From positions 1 to 21,555 of IMG/VR virus record IMGVR_UViG_3300050821_004494: a stretch of DNA of 21,555 nucleotides. One strand, written 5' to 3'. Positions 7,934 to 16,189 of the stretch are shown here, piece by piece. Source of the stretch: a virus. The notes under the pieces were generated by a model, which worked only from the letters and a program-made list of their open reading frames with translations, was not told the origin of the DNA and made no database searches. Each line of letters starts with the position of its first letter. Within the stretch, counting starts at the first letter, position 1. Both the position numbers and the translations under genes were made by a program.

Positions 7934-9006
7934 GGGCGCCATCGACCTCGGGGTCCACTAACCTCGGTGGCGCTAACAGTAGTGGAAGCAGCAGTAATAT
8001 CGGATCTGATATAGCTCTTGGAGCCGGTGCTTTAGGCATTGCTGGTGGTTTAGCTTCTGGCAGACCTACTGGATACGCTTCGGCCGGTCTACAAGGTACT
8101 AAGCTACTTTCAGGTAATTCCAATACTAGTGGATTGTTTGGAAACAATGCTAGTGCTATAAATAGTGCGGCTGGATATGGATCTAATGCTTTAGGCGTAT
8201 ATAGCGGCATTAAGCAGGGCGGAGCAGCGGGGTATTCTAATGCCGCCGTAAACGCAGCTCAAATGGGAGCTAGAGCCGGAGCCTTTGGCGGAGCTTCTGG
8301 CACAATAGGCGCAGCAGCTGGCTATGCAGCTATACCTTTAGCACTCTATAATTTTGCTTCGAATTATGAATCAGGTAAAACTGGCTCGGATGCTCTGAAT
8401 GGAGCAGAAGCCGGTGCGGCAATTGGATCAGTTATTCCTGTTATTGGTACTGCTATTGGCGCGGTAATAGGCGGAGCAGTAGGTGCTATATCTTCGGCCT
8501 TTGGTCCTGGAGCTAAAGATCCAGAAACTAGCGGAGTACAGAATCTAATTAATGCCACTAGCCAAAATGGTAATAATTCACAGATAGCTTCTAGTGTTCA
8601 AAATCCATATTTAGGTTTGGCAGGATTATTCGATGAAAGATCAAGTACTTTGCCTATGTACCAGCAATACGGCCGTATGGGAGAAAGTAAGTTTGCTAAC
8701 GGTATGATAAATACTATTAATCAAGCCTACCAGAAAGGTACAATTAGTAAAACCTCGACTCCAGATCAAGTATATCAAAGTGTAGTAGCTCCATGGATAA
8801 ACTCTATGGGCAAAGGGTACAGTAATGTAGGATCTACTTATACTGCTACCACTCAAGGTCTAGTTCAGGATATGGTGAATCAGTATATGAATGGTTCTTA
8901 TAAGACAGCTTGGAAATCCATTGGCGGACAACAGATTGCGTCCAATGCTCCTGAGTACGGTTCATCCGATCAAGCCACTACTGATGGCACTATTATTAAA
9001 GGTTAA
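7040..9006 (+). CDS. DNA-ejection protein, long form made by programmed -1 frameshift (655 residues)
   Basis: After Phe297 a -1 slip at 7924-7930 continues the protein from the TTA codon at 7930 to the TAA at 9004-9006, adding 358 residues. The -1 frame keeps the same Gly/Ala/Ser/Asn-rich composition with no break, beginning LGAPSTSGSTN. It has no ATG until about 8262, and the TTG at 8134 has no clear ribosome binding site, so independent translation is unlikely. At about 8392-8511 lies a glycine zipper (GAEAGAAIGSVIPVIGTAIG followed by AVIGGAVG), typical of membrane-inserting ejection proteins. The C-terminal part (MYQQYGRMGESKFANGMINT, VAPWINSMG, LVQDMVNQYMNG) looks globular and helical. 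Only the long form would contain the membrane segment. A real frameshift mutation or base-call error in the T run is the main alternative. Confidence 0.75.
7924..7986 (+). promoter_or_regulatory. Programmed -1 frameshift signal: slippery heptamer, stop codon and H-type pseudoknot
   Basis: The heptamer G GGT TTT (7924-7930) obeys the X XXY YYZ rule in the zero frame and is followed directly by TAG. After a 5-base spacer (7931-7935), 7936-7945 (GCGCCATCGA) pairs with 7964-7973 (TCGGTGGCGC) in a 10-bp stem with one G-U. Inside the loop, 7954-7960 (TCCACTA) is perfectly complementary to 7980-7986 (TAGTGGA), giving a 7-bp second stem and an H-type pseudoknot. The loops are 8, 3 and 6 bases. The 6-base third loop is short for crossing a 10-bp stem, so the lower pairs may open. 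Confidence 0.85.
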
Positions 9007-9011
9007 TATTT

Positions 9012-10883
9012 ATGGCTGATGTATCTGCACAACCTATTCCCGACTGGGGCAGCCTTCTTTCTAGCTACGGCCAAGGACAGGCTAATATAGGTTTGACTAA
9101 TTCTCAAGCTAATTTAGCGCAAGCTCAGGCTACTCAATCTATTCCAGCGCAGGCAGGACTCGCTAGGGCGCAAACAGGCTTAGCCGGTGCTCAAACTAAT
9201 TTAGTAGGTGCTCAAGCTCAAAAAGCTAATCTTGAAGTAAAGATGATCCAGAAGGCAATGGCGGATGCCGAAGCTACTCAAAATTCTAACCAGCAGGGTT
9301 CTGATAGTGATATCGATCCTACACAAGTGGGCGTATCTTCTTATCTCAATAATTCTTGGTTTGTAGATCCTAAGGGACCTGCCAGTCTTCAACCTTATCT
9401 TCAAAATCCAGCTCTTGCTGCAGCTTTTCCACAGGTTGTTCAAAGAGCGGATGAGATGAGAAAGATAGCTGTGGAATCTGCTACTGCTAAGAATCAAAAT
9501 GAAGCTAATGATGTATATCAGACAGCTAGCACTCTTATGCAGAATGACGGCGGAGCACCACTTCAGAGCCTCCTTAAACTTAAAGATGGCTCCAAATTGA
9601 ATCTTATCGGTAAAGCTATTAATGGCCGTACTGACATGACTCAAGCTGAAAAAGATCAAGCTGCTGAGGCTGCTATAGAATCGGCTGCTAAGACTTCTTT
9701 CCGATTCACTGGTCAGAAGCCTACGGTTGTGGGTGATCAGGAACGATCGGAGCAGACTGGACAGCCTGTTGCCGGTGCCCCCGGAGTACGTCCCAGTCCC
9801 GGAGAACAAATCTCTTCAGCTCAATGGGCGCGGACTCCTCAAACTGCTACCGTTAATGGTAGAGATACTACTACTAGACCTATAGATTTGGGAATCAATG
9901 GTGCCCAGGATTTGCTCAAGGACAAAAGAGGTATTAAATTCTCTAGTCCTCCACCATCTGATCAGCAAGCTCCTATTGCAGGAGGCGGTAATCCACAAAC
10001 TGCCAGTCCCCAGCAACCGACTCCTGGAGGTGGCCAAGGAACAGCTCCTACTGGAAAGCAGCCTCCTATATCCAAGGATGAGCAACAGACGCAAGCTCTC
10101 AGACAAGCCGGTCTTAACGATCCGCAGATTGATTTTGTAAAAAGCCGTCAACCCGGATTTCCCCAGATTCCTAGTAATGAAAAGCCTAATCCTGATGATC
10201 TTAAGGCTAGGGATATTTATAGAGCGCAAGCTCAGAAACTATCTGATGCTACCAATACTGAATTTGCTAGGGCTCAAGATACAGTTACCCATATGACTCA
10301 GATTAAGAATCTCCTGAATACTCCCGGACTTAAATTAGGCCCAGGATCACAAGAGTATTCTCAATTACAGACTATATTTAATCAATGGACTGGCTCGTCA
10401 GCAGGGCAAGCTGGTGCATATCAAGTTCTTACTAAAGTTCTAAATGCTACTGAAATGAATGATCTCCTTCAGCAGTTCCATAGTGAGGGGGCTCAGGTAC
10501 GGCTTGGTGCTTATGAATCTCGACTGATTATGGAAAAGCTTACTGCTAATCCAAATTTAACTAAAGAAGCTATTAATCAGATGCTTAAATGGCAACAGTC
10601 AGATGCTCAGTATACTCTTGATAAATCCAGAACTGCTGCAGCCACTATTGCCGCTGGTAAATCGGTAGCCAATTTCAATACTGAATATGGAACTAAATTT
10701 CCTAAACAAGATATTGTGGACACTTCTGTAAGTCAATTAAATGGTGGTAAGTCTTTGAATTTCGATGGTGCTAAAGGTAAAAGCTACCAGCACGCGGAAG
10801 TATCCGCTAGTGCTGCTAAGCTAGGAATGCCTGTAACTATGCTAGAAGATCAACTCCGCAAAGCTGGAGCTAATATACAATAG
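9012..10883 (+). CDS. Ejection / internal virion protein with Ala-Gln helical N-terminus
   Basis: A 623-residue protein with AAAGG 9 bases before its ATG. It starts with SAQPIPDWGSLL (residues 5-16), the same tag as in the preceding ejection protein. Residues about 20-80 are built of A/Q/L/N-rich near-repeats (LAQAQATQ, ARAQTGLAGAQTNLVGAQAQ) that should form one long helix or coiled coil. The middle is helical (about 120-240). A Pro/Gln/Gly-rich disordered linker spans about 310-360, and a helical C-terminal domain (about 395-620) ends in MLEDQLRKAGANIQ. No lytic transglycosylase motif is visible. Position between two other large virion-type proteins, at the place of P22 gp20/gp16, supports a role as capsid-internal protein released with the DNA. 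No family name can be given from sequence alone. Confidence 0.65.
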   Translation: MADVSAQPIPDWGSLLSSYGQGQANIGLTNSQANLAQAQATQSIPAQAGLARAQTGLAGAQTNLVGAQAQKANLEVKMIQKAMADAEATQNSNQQGSDSDIDPTQVGVSSYLNNSWFVDPKGPASLQPYLQNPALAAAFPQVVQRADEMRKIAVESATAKNQNEANDVYQTASTLMQNDGGAPLQSLLKLKDGSKLNLIGKAINGRTDMTQAEKDQAAEAAIESAAKTSFRFTGQKPTVVGDQERSEQTGQPVAGAPGVRPSPGEQISSAQWARTPQTATVNGRDTTTRPIDLGINGAQDLLKDKRGIKFSSPPPSDQQAPIAGGGNPQTASPQQPTPGGGQGTAPTGKQPPISKDEQQTQALRQAGLNDPQIDFVKSRQPGFPQIPSNEKPNPDDLKARDIYRAQAQKLSDATNTEFARAQDTVTHMTQIKNLLNTPGLKLGPGSQEYSQLQTIFNQWTGSSAGQAGAYQVLTKVLNATEMNDLLQQFHSEGAQVRLGAYESRLIMEKLTANPNLTKEAINQMLKWQQSDAQYTLDKSRTAAATIAAGKSVANFNTEYGTKFPKQDIVDTSVSQLNGGKSLNFDGAKGKSYQHAEVSASAAKLGMPVTMLEDQLRKAGANIQ

Positions 10884-10885
10884 CC

Positions 10886-13045
10886 ATGGCACTCTTAGAT
10901 GACATTGGAGGAGCAACACAAAGTGCACCTCAAGCCTCCTTACTTTCAGATATTGGATACTCTGAGCCGAAGCCAGTTCCTGCACCAGAAAATACCTGGT
11001 CTGGAGCTATTAAAGGTTCCCTAGACGCAGCCCTGTCTTTAGGCACACACGCTTTGGCGGGTACAGCTGGTGCGTTAGCTAGAACCGCTAATAGGATTAT
11101 TCCAGACTACGACGGTAATAGAGAGATAGTAAAGCAGCATATTGACACTCTTCAGAATGCTTTATCCTATGACCCCAAATCTCCTGAAGGGCAGTATGCA
11201 GTAAATCAAATTGCCAAGATAATTGAACCTGCAGCTGATAATATCTCTGATCTTGTAGGCGGATATATCGGCAAAGAGAATGTACCCGCAGCAGCAGATC
11301 TGGCAGCGGCTATTCCTGGTCCCGATATGTTAACAGGAGCTGCTAAGGCTATTAAGTCCATACCAGAAGCTGTGTCTGGAACGGTCTCGGGGACGCGCGC
11401 TCTTATGAGCGGTACTGGATTTGATATATCTGAAAATATAGCTCCTAAAGATATAGGTCTTCATCCTGTTTCTGATTTAAATCCTACTGGTCTTAAATTG
11501 GCTGGATCTTCAGCGGCTCCTACTCTTAAAATGCATCATCAAGCTTTAGGTAACACTATAGCGGGAGCGGAGGCGGGTCTTCCAGCTCCTGAAACTACTC
11601 TTGATCCTGGATCATTGGCTAGAGCACGAATTGCTCCTAATTCAGTTATGACAAGAGTAGGACAGAACACTCCTACCGGAGCAGTAGAGCCCTCAGTGCT
11701 TGATCAAATAGATAGTGCAGGACCTACCGGAGCTATATCTGGTAAAGGCTCTATAGAAAATATTCAGAGTATGAAGGATAATCTCAAAGGTATTTTGAGT
11801 AATCCTGATATTACAGGTCCTGAAAAAATGAATTGGCTACAGGAACTTAGAACTAATGGCTATAAAAATATAGCTTCTAAAGATCCAGGTACTTCAGCTT
11901 TGGGTAAGACACAGCTAGATTCTGCTAAAGCTTTGGAGAACCATATAGAGACTAATTTACCGTCAGATGCGGATGTCTCTATAGATCAGTTCCGCGATGC
12001 TAGAATAGCTCTGGCTAAGAACCACACTGTAGAATCAGCTCTAAAAGGCAATACTATGGATCTAAGGACTTTAGCTCGTATTTATACAAAAAGTCCTAAT
12101 CTAATGACGGATGGTCTAGGAATGCTAGGTAAATTTGCTGCCGAGAATCCGGAAGTTGTAGGTCCTGTTAGCAGACTTAAAGTTCCTAGTGTAGGTCAAG
12201 ATATTTTTGGCCTTAACTTGGAACGTCCGGTACAGACTGGAGTGCAGGCTGTAGGAGGCTCAGCTGGTAGAAAATTGCTAGTAGGAGATACTGGACAAGC
12301 TATACAGAATGCTTGGAATACCTTTTCTAGAGGACAATCTAGATTTAAACCTTTGGATACTACTCCTCAGCCTCCTCCAGGAATGACGGCTTCTACCCCT
12401 CCAGTAGTACCTCCAAAGCCCCAGGAAGGGCGAGGAGGCGGTATTTCTTATGCCGATCTACTAAGTCATGGGCTTGAAAAGGAGCCTGAGAAAGGACTAT
12501 CCTTAGCTCCTATGGAAGCTCCGCAAAGTAATGGCATTCCTTTTACTAGAAATGCGGAACATGAAGCTGGAGAGCTTAGTTTAGCTGATGAGAATTCTTG
12601 GTTTAAGGAGCATAACTCTAATAATCAAGATTATGCGGCAGTTAAGAGCCAAGGAGTGCCAGAAGGTGTAATGGCTCGAACTTCACCCACCAGAGCTAGA
12701 GGTACTTCTCCTTCTATTGATTACCCTAGTGGTGCACAACACGATACATTCTCGCTATTAGAGGATAATGCCTCTAGAGGCGGAGCTGGTAGTAATGAAG
12801 CTATTTCTCGTCTGGCAGAAGAGAAGTCTAAGGGCACAAAACCCGTAATCATAAATCCCGATGGTATGGAGCAGACTCTTTTGCATGACGTAACTGCTGT
12901 AGATAGAAATCCTCCTAAAGGACACATAATAGCAGATGCAAGTACTGGAAAACTTATCAATAGTGGCGGTATGAGTCAAAAAGAAGCTCAATCTCTTCTT
13001 AATAGATGGCGCTATTTTAGTAATTTTAAGAAAACAACTGAATAA
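10886..13045 (+). CDS. Large ejection / internal virion protein
   Basis: A 719-residue protein starting two bases after the preceding stop. The N-terminus repeats a short motif twice: LLDDIGG (3-9) and LLSDIGY (19-25). Residues about 40-180 are Ala/Gly-rich, amphipathic and moderately hydrophobic (IKGSLDAALSLGTHALAGTA; AAADLAAAIPGPDMLTGAAK) and may contact membrane. The centre (about 280-450) is charged and helical. After about residue 490 a Pro-rich linker (TPQPPPGMTASTPPVVPPKP) leads to a C-terminal region ending in GGMSQKEAQSLLNRWRYF. As the third large gene in the ejection block it occupies the place of P22 gp16, but no catalytic motif can be recognised. The role is inferred from position and composition. 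Confidence 0.6.
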   Translation: MALLDDIGGATQSAPQASLLSDIGYSEPKPVPAPENTWSGAIKGSLDAALSLGTHALAGTAGALARTANRIIPDYDGNREIVKQHIDTLQNALSYDPKSPEGQYAVNQIAKIIEPAADNISDLVGGYIGKENVPAAADLAAAIPGPDMLTGAAKAIKSIPEAVSGTVSGTRALMSGTGFDISENIAPKDIGLHPVSDLNPTGLKLAGSSAAPTLKMHHQALGNTIAGAEAGLPAPETTLDPGSLARARIAPNSVMTRVGQNTPTGAVEPSVLDQIDSAGPTGAISGKGSIENIQSMKDNLKGILSNPDITGPEKMNWLQELRTNGYKNIASKDPGTSALGKTQLDSAKALENHIETNLPSDADVSIDQFRDARIALAKNHTVESALKGNTMDLRTLARIYTKSPNLMTDGLGMLGKFAAENPEVVGPVSRLKVPSVGQDIFGLNLERPVQTGVQAVGGSAGRKLLVGDTGQAIQNAWNTFSRGQSRFKPLDTTPQPPPGMTASTPPVVPPKPQEGRGGGISYADLLSHGLEKEPEKGLSLAPMEAPQSNGIPFTRNAEHEAGELSLADENSWFKEHNSNNQDYAAVKSQGVPEGVMARTSPTRARGTSPSIDYPSGAQHDTFSLLEDNASRGGAGSNEAISRLAEEKSKGTKPVIINPDGMEQTLLHDVTAVDRNPPKGHIIADASTGKLINSGGMSQKEAQSLLNRWRYFSNFKKTTE

Positions 13046-13061
13046 TAGTACAGGATAAATT

Positions 13062-14990
13062 ATGTCTGCACCTCCTACCGGCGTTCTATTTTACGAAGGA
13101 CGAGCCAAACCCCTCTCTACTATCGGCCTTACTCAGCCTGGAGCTTACTATCTATTCTATAGTACAAATACACTAACTCCTGCTATTGTGTACGCTGATG
13201 GCGATCTTACAGTACCTCTTAGTCAGAATCCTGGAAATGGAGGTACTACTGCGGCCTCGGATGGCCGACTTCTACCTATCTATTTAGATCCTTCGGTAGT
13301 CTATAGATATCAATTATATAGCCGTTCTGGAATACTTCTTGAGGATATAGATCCATATTTGCCCGTAAGTATACCTTCTCAGGCTCTAATTGGGGCAGTT
13401 TTATACCCTCAAACTCCCCAAGAAACCTCAGCGTCTATTACTCCGGTAAATTATCAATATTCTCCAGATCATATTGGCGATGATGTAAGGAGATATGGCA
13501 ATATTGATTTGACAGGAGCGGTGGACTCTCAGTTTATTTTGAGTGAAGCCAATAGTGTAGGTGTTGCACTTTATCTTCCTAAAGGCACCTATCGAATTTC
13601 CAGTAATATAACCTTTAGCGTTCCTCTATATTTCGAATTTGGAGCTATTCTTAAGCCGGATGCAGGAGTAACTATTACTATTAATTCTCCGGTTTGGGCA
13701 GGTCCCTGGCAGATTTTCAATGTAATTAATACTAATGCTTTGATTACTGGATTGATTAGGCCAATGACCTACGGTGTGCGAATACCGGTAGAATGGATGG
13801 GAGCTGTGGGGGACAATGCAACCAATGATACAGCAGCATTTGCTGCTACAGCTGCATTGGCTAAAGCGGCTGGAAATATAGGCATTCAATTACAAGCCAA
13901 AACCTACTTCATCAATTCTACAATCTATGGAAATGGCTCAGGATCTGCTGGCCAGAGTTTCTACTCACCTTCTTGGTTTGGTGTAGAGAAACGTCAAACT
14001 ATTATTTCTTGTCGCGGCGCCCCCGCCGGTACGCCGGCACTGCTATTTCAAGGTGGATCTGGACAGAACTGCGGAGCTACTATACAGGATATAGGTTTCA
14101 GCGGCGATTCTAATAGTATAGGTATTTCGTTTGAAGGTCAGAATGGTATGCGAGCTATTCGATGCCTTTTTGATACGAATGCTTGCGGAGTTAGATTTTA
14201 TAATAATCAGGTTGGATCTTTTACCGAATTCTGTGTCGCTGAGCAATGCGAGTTCACTGCTCTATGTATTACCGATGCTCAGTTTGCGAGAAATCTCGGG
14301 AATGCCTCCCTTCATGGATCTGGGTTACTGAGGTGTCTCAGTAATAAGTCCGGCGGCAATTCAGTTTTGATCGGTGCCGGCGTAGCGCCTTACAATGCTC
14401 CTCTGGACTTACAGATCTGGAACAATGGAGCTACCACACTGGTCAATAATAGCAGCTCTTCGAATGTCTGGTTTCACGGAAATCTGACTTTTGAGACACT
14501 ATCTGGAGTGCTGACTCTCGCCAGCACCAACCCAGTTTACTATAGTGGTACTATTACTGGAGACAATGAACTAGTTACAGGTGGAGCACTGATCCAATGT
14601 GAGGCCTTTCAGAGCAATCTTTCGGGTGCACCTTGCGCTCTAGGCATACGCAAAGCCTACAGTCAGGTGGGGGTAAGTGGCACAAATTCTTTGGTTAGTA
14701 GTGTACCCGGTGGTACAAAGCTGATCGATGTAAGAATAACGGCTACCAACTATGACTGGCGCGGCACCTTTGTTATTACCCATAATGGTTCTGGCAGTGC
14801 TGGGTATATCTATGCTATTGGGACCACATTAGTGAATAATACCGCAGCATTTGGAGCGCCAAGTGCATCTGTGGATAACACAGGAAACTTGCTATTGGTT
14901 AATTCATCTTACAGTTCCTCAGTCTCTATACGATGGGCAGAAAAAGATTTTGGATTCGGTATAATAAATGGAGCAGTAGCTACGTTCTAA
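13062..14990 (+). CDS. Second tailspike: head-binding domain plus pectate-lyase-type beta-helix
   Basis: A 642-residue protein with AGGA six bases before the ATG. Residues 1-105 form a head-binding domain (GVLFYEGRAKPLS, a PAIVYADGDLTVPLSQNPG segment, RLLPIYLDPSVVYRYQLYS), a type used by podovirus spikes to attach to the tail hub. Residue 127 begins the linker TPVNYQYSPDH, then an RYGNID..LTGAVDSQF module. A second lyase-type entrance is VEWMGAVGDNATNDTAAF (about 242-259) with LQAKTYFINSTIYG, and rung-like repeats follow. It probably binds or degrades host surface polysaccharide. The gene contains only two CTAG sites (hand count), far fewer than most of the window, and has a local GC-rich patch near 14010-14040. 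Both suggest separate acquisition. Its end overlaps the opposing gene by 11 bases. Confidence 0.85.
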   Translation: MSAPPTGVLFYEGRAKPLSTIGLTQPGAYYLFYSTNTLTPAIVYADGDLTVPLSQNPGNGGTTAASDGRLLPIYLDPSVVYRYQLYSRSGILLEDIDPYLPVSIPSQALIGAVLYPQTPQETSASITPVNYQYSPDHIGDDVRRYGNIDLTGAVDSQFILSEANSVGVALYLPKGTYRISSNITFSVPLYFEFGAILKPDAGVTITINSPVWAGPWQIFNVINTNALITGLIRPMTYGVRIPVEWMGAVGDNATNDTAAFAATAALAKAAGNIGIQLQAKTYFINSTIYGNGSGSAGQSFYSPSWFGVEKRQTIISCRGAPAGTPALLFQGGSGQNCGATIQDIGFSGDSNSIGISFEGQNGMRAIRCLFDTNACGVRFYNNQVGSFTEFCVAEQCEFTALCITDAQFARNLGNASLHGSGLLRCLSNKSGGNSVLIGAGVAPYNAPLDLQIWNNGATTLVNNSSSSNVWFHGNLTFETLSGVLTLASTNPVYYSGTITGDNELVTGGALIQCEAFQSNLSGAPCALGIRKAYSQVGVSGTNSLVSSVPGGTKLIDVRITATNYDWRGTFVITHNGSGSAGYIYAIGTTLVNNTAAFGAPSASVDNTGNLLLVNSSYSSSVSIRWAEKDFGFGIINGAVATF

Positions 14991-15234
14991 TTATGTAGGA
15001 AGTATCTTCATACCCTGAACCTACTCTACGAATATAGGCAGTACCGCCATCTACAGCAAAACGATAAGTAGTTTCTCCACTTTCTACTAGGACATGCTTA
15101 TCACCTACTTCAACCCATTTCGTTCCTGGAGTGGGCTGAACTTTGCAATAGTGGGCATTAAAATCATGCCTATGAGTAGAGACAATTTCTTCTCCACAAG
15201 CTGTGCATTTGGCACTATTTTGAATAATTGTCAT
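14980..15234 (-). CDS. Small zinc-binding protein (DUF7695-like)
   Basis: An 84-residue protein and the last gene of the leftward block. The N-terminus has C10-x-x-C13 in KCTACGEEIVSTHRHDFNAH, followed by HYCK. The C-terminal half has FAVDGGTAYIRRVG. The combination CxxCG-x-x-I-x-S-HRHDF and VDGG-x-x-YIRR matches a small phage domain family that I recall as DUF7695. Here an insertion of about 25 residues separates the two halves and the usual second Cys pair is reduced to one Cys. The ATG lies two bases after the SLOG-like gene stop. Its 3' end overlaps the end of the + strand tailspike by 11 bases. Function unknown; probably structural zinc. Confidence 0.75.
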   Translation of the reverse strand: MTIIQNSAKCTACGEEIVSTHRHDFNAHYCKVQPTPGTKWVEVGDKHVLVESGETTYRFAVDGGTAYIRRVGSGYEDTSYIIRT

Positions 15235-15236
15235 TC

Positions 15237-15743
15237 TTAATTCTCAGGTGGAAACATACATTCGCAGGAGCCTTCGAGATTTCCACACACATAGCATGGT
15301 TCTTGAATCACTATAATCTCTCCTGGCTTGCCTAATTTCTCTTTAGCATATTTCACCGTCCAGCACCCTCCGGACTTTATGTGATCCTTAGTTCGGCAGT
15401 GATAGCATAGACCGAACTTCATACCTTTGTAGTCTGGCGGTAATTCCTTAACGGTAATACAGATTACCTTATCAGAAGCTTCCGCTATCTGTATATTTCT
15501 AGGCTTATACCCCGTAGACCATTGCCTATTTTTTGGTGGAAAAGCAGTAAAGGGTATTTTGTACAATTCTGCCGCCTCTCTAGCCCACTGATCTATACCT
15601 CCAAGATGGCAGTCACCACTAAATATATGCAGATCCGAAATATTTTCTCCGTGATCTAGTAGATCCGCTATTAGATCCCTAGCTAGTTCTTCAGTTCTTA
15701 CGGTAAATTTAGCAGCCTCGGAACCTACAATTCCTAGTTTCAT
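15237..15743 (-). CDS. SLOG-like (DUF2493/YspA type) nucleotide-binding protein with Cys-rich tail
   Basis: A 168-residue protein. The Rossmann-like N-terminus reads KLGIVGSEAAKFT (2-14). HIFSGDCHLGGIDQWAREAA (39-58) is the SGxxxGGIDxxA signature of the SLOG/DUF2493 family, then FPP-x-x-RQW-x-x-GYKPRN-x-QIAEASD. SLOG domains bind or process nucleotide-derived ligands, and in bacteria some act in defence signalling. The second half carries Cys113, Cys116, His121 and Cys127 (SGGCWT) and a terminal cluster Cys150-x-x-Cys153, Cys160 and Cys162, likely one or two zinc sites. The ATG overlaps the preceding small gene by four bases (ATGA). The role in the phage is unknown: nucleotide salvage, or interference with nucleotide-based defence. 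Confidence 0.75.
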   Translation of the reverse strand: MKLGIVGSEAAKFTVRTEELARDLIADLLDHGENISDLHIFSGDCHLGGIDQWAREAAELYKIPFTAFPPKNRQWSTGYKPRNIQIAEASDKVICITVKELPPDYKGMKFGLCYHCRTKDHIKSGGCWTVKYAKEKLGKPGEIIVIQEPCYVCGNLEGSCECMFPPEN

Positions 15744-15859
15744 CCTAGGTGCCCATTACGTTCAAAGTAGTAAATCCAGCAGGATTTACAATCGCATTGT
15801 GGAGCTTTAATGGCTTTATAGGTAGGGTGCTTCTTACATTTCCGAGCAAATTCATTCAT
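15740..15859 (-). CDS. Small Cys-rich protein (39 residues), zinc-finger-like
   Basis: The reading frame fills the gap between its neighbours, overlaps the upstream gene by 8 bases and the SLOG-like gene by 4 bases (ATGA). AAGGA lies 8 bases before the ATG. The protein reads RKCKKHPTYKAIKAP, then QCDCKSCWIYYFERNG: four Cys (one CK pair and a C-x-C-x-x-C) plus a His could hold one zinc. Short phage proteins with K-CKKHP-x-Y and C-x-x-CW are familiar but have no known function. Too short for most automatic gene callers. Confidence 0.75.
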   Translation of the reverse strand: MNEFARKCKKHPTYKAIKAPQCDCKSCWIYYFERNGHLG

Positions 15860-16178
15860 CTCCAAGTTCCTTATCCCAATCTATATCCAAAGCTTCGGAT
15901 TTAGTAAGAACCACAGCTCCTTGCTTAGCCAGTAGAGTAGCTATGCTATTGGATAGCATAGTAGTTCCATATGATCGTTCTCGGCAGATATAAATACTTC
16001 CACTATAACCATGAAATTTAAAAGTATCGCCTTCTTTTTCTACTTTAGAAATACCAGAATTCAGTCTCCAACTATCCCCATCTAGGTAACCCCCTAGCCA
16101 ACCTCCTAGAATCTTATAGACTGATTTATCTTCTTTGGCAAGTTTAACTACTACCCATCGATCCGGTATATAATCCAT
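15852..16178 (-). CDS. Conserved-looking phage protein of unknown function (108 residues)
   Basis: AGGAG at 16185-16189 sets the ATG at 16178 (6-base spacing); the ATG seven bases earlier is too close to it. Residues 6-39 read DRWVVVKLAKE..YKILGGWLGGYLDGDSWRLNSGI, followed by GYSGSIYIC-x-x-x-SYGTT. This pattern (DRWVV, GDSWRLNSGI, YGYSGS-x-Y-x-C) recurs in unrelated phages as a small accessory protein, to my recollection without known function. It is the first gene after the hairpin terminator, and its ribosome binding site directly abuts the terminator T tract. Expression therefore probably depends on readthrough or antitermination. Confidence 0.7.
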   Translation of the reverse strand: MDYIPDRWVVVKLAKEDKSVYKILGGWLGGYLDGDSWRLNSGISKVEKEGDTFKFHGYSGSIYICRERSYGTTMLSNSIATLLAKQGAVVLTKSEALDIDWDKELGDE

Positions 16179-16189
16179 TTCATACTCCT

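Noticed and set aside
8134-9006. Independent 290-residue gene starting at TTG 8134
   Set aside because: The TTG lacks a clear ribosome binding site, and the same frame continues open upstream to the frameshift site with matching composition, so fusion by frameshifting explains it better.
9201-9809. 202-codon ORF on the - strand inside the ejection protein
   Set aside because: Very Ser/Arg/Leu/Ile-rich, as expected when an Ala/Gln/Asp-rich gene is read backwards; no ribosome binding site or neighbour supports it. The similar - strand ORF at 9816-10229 is rejected for the same reason.
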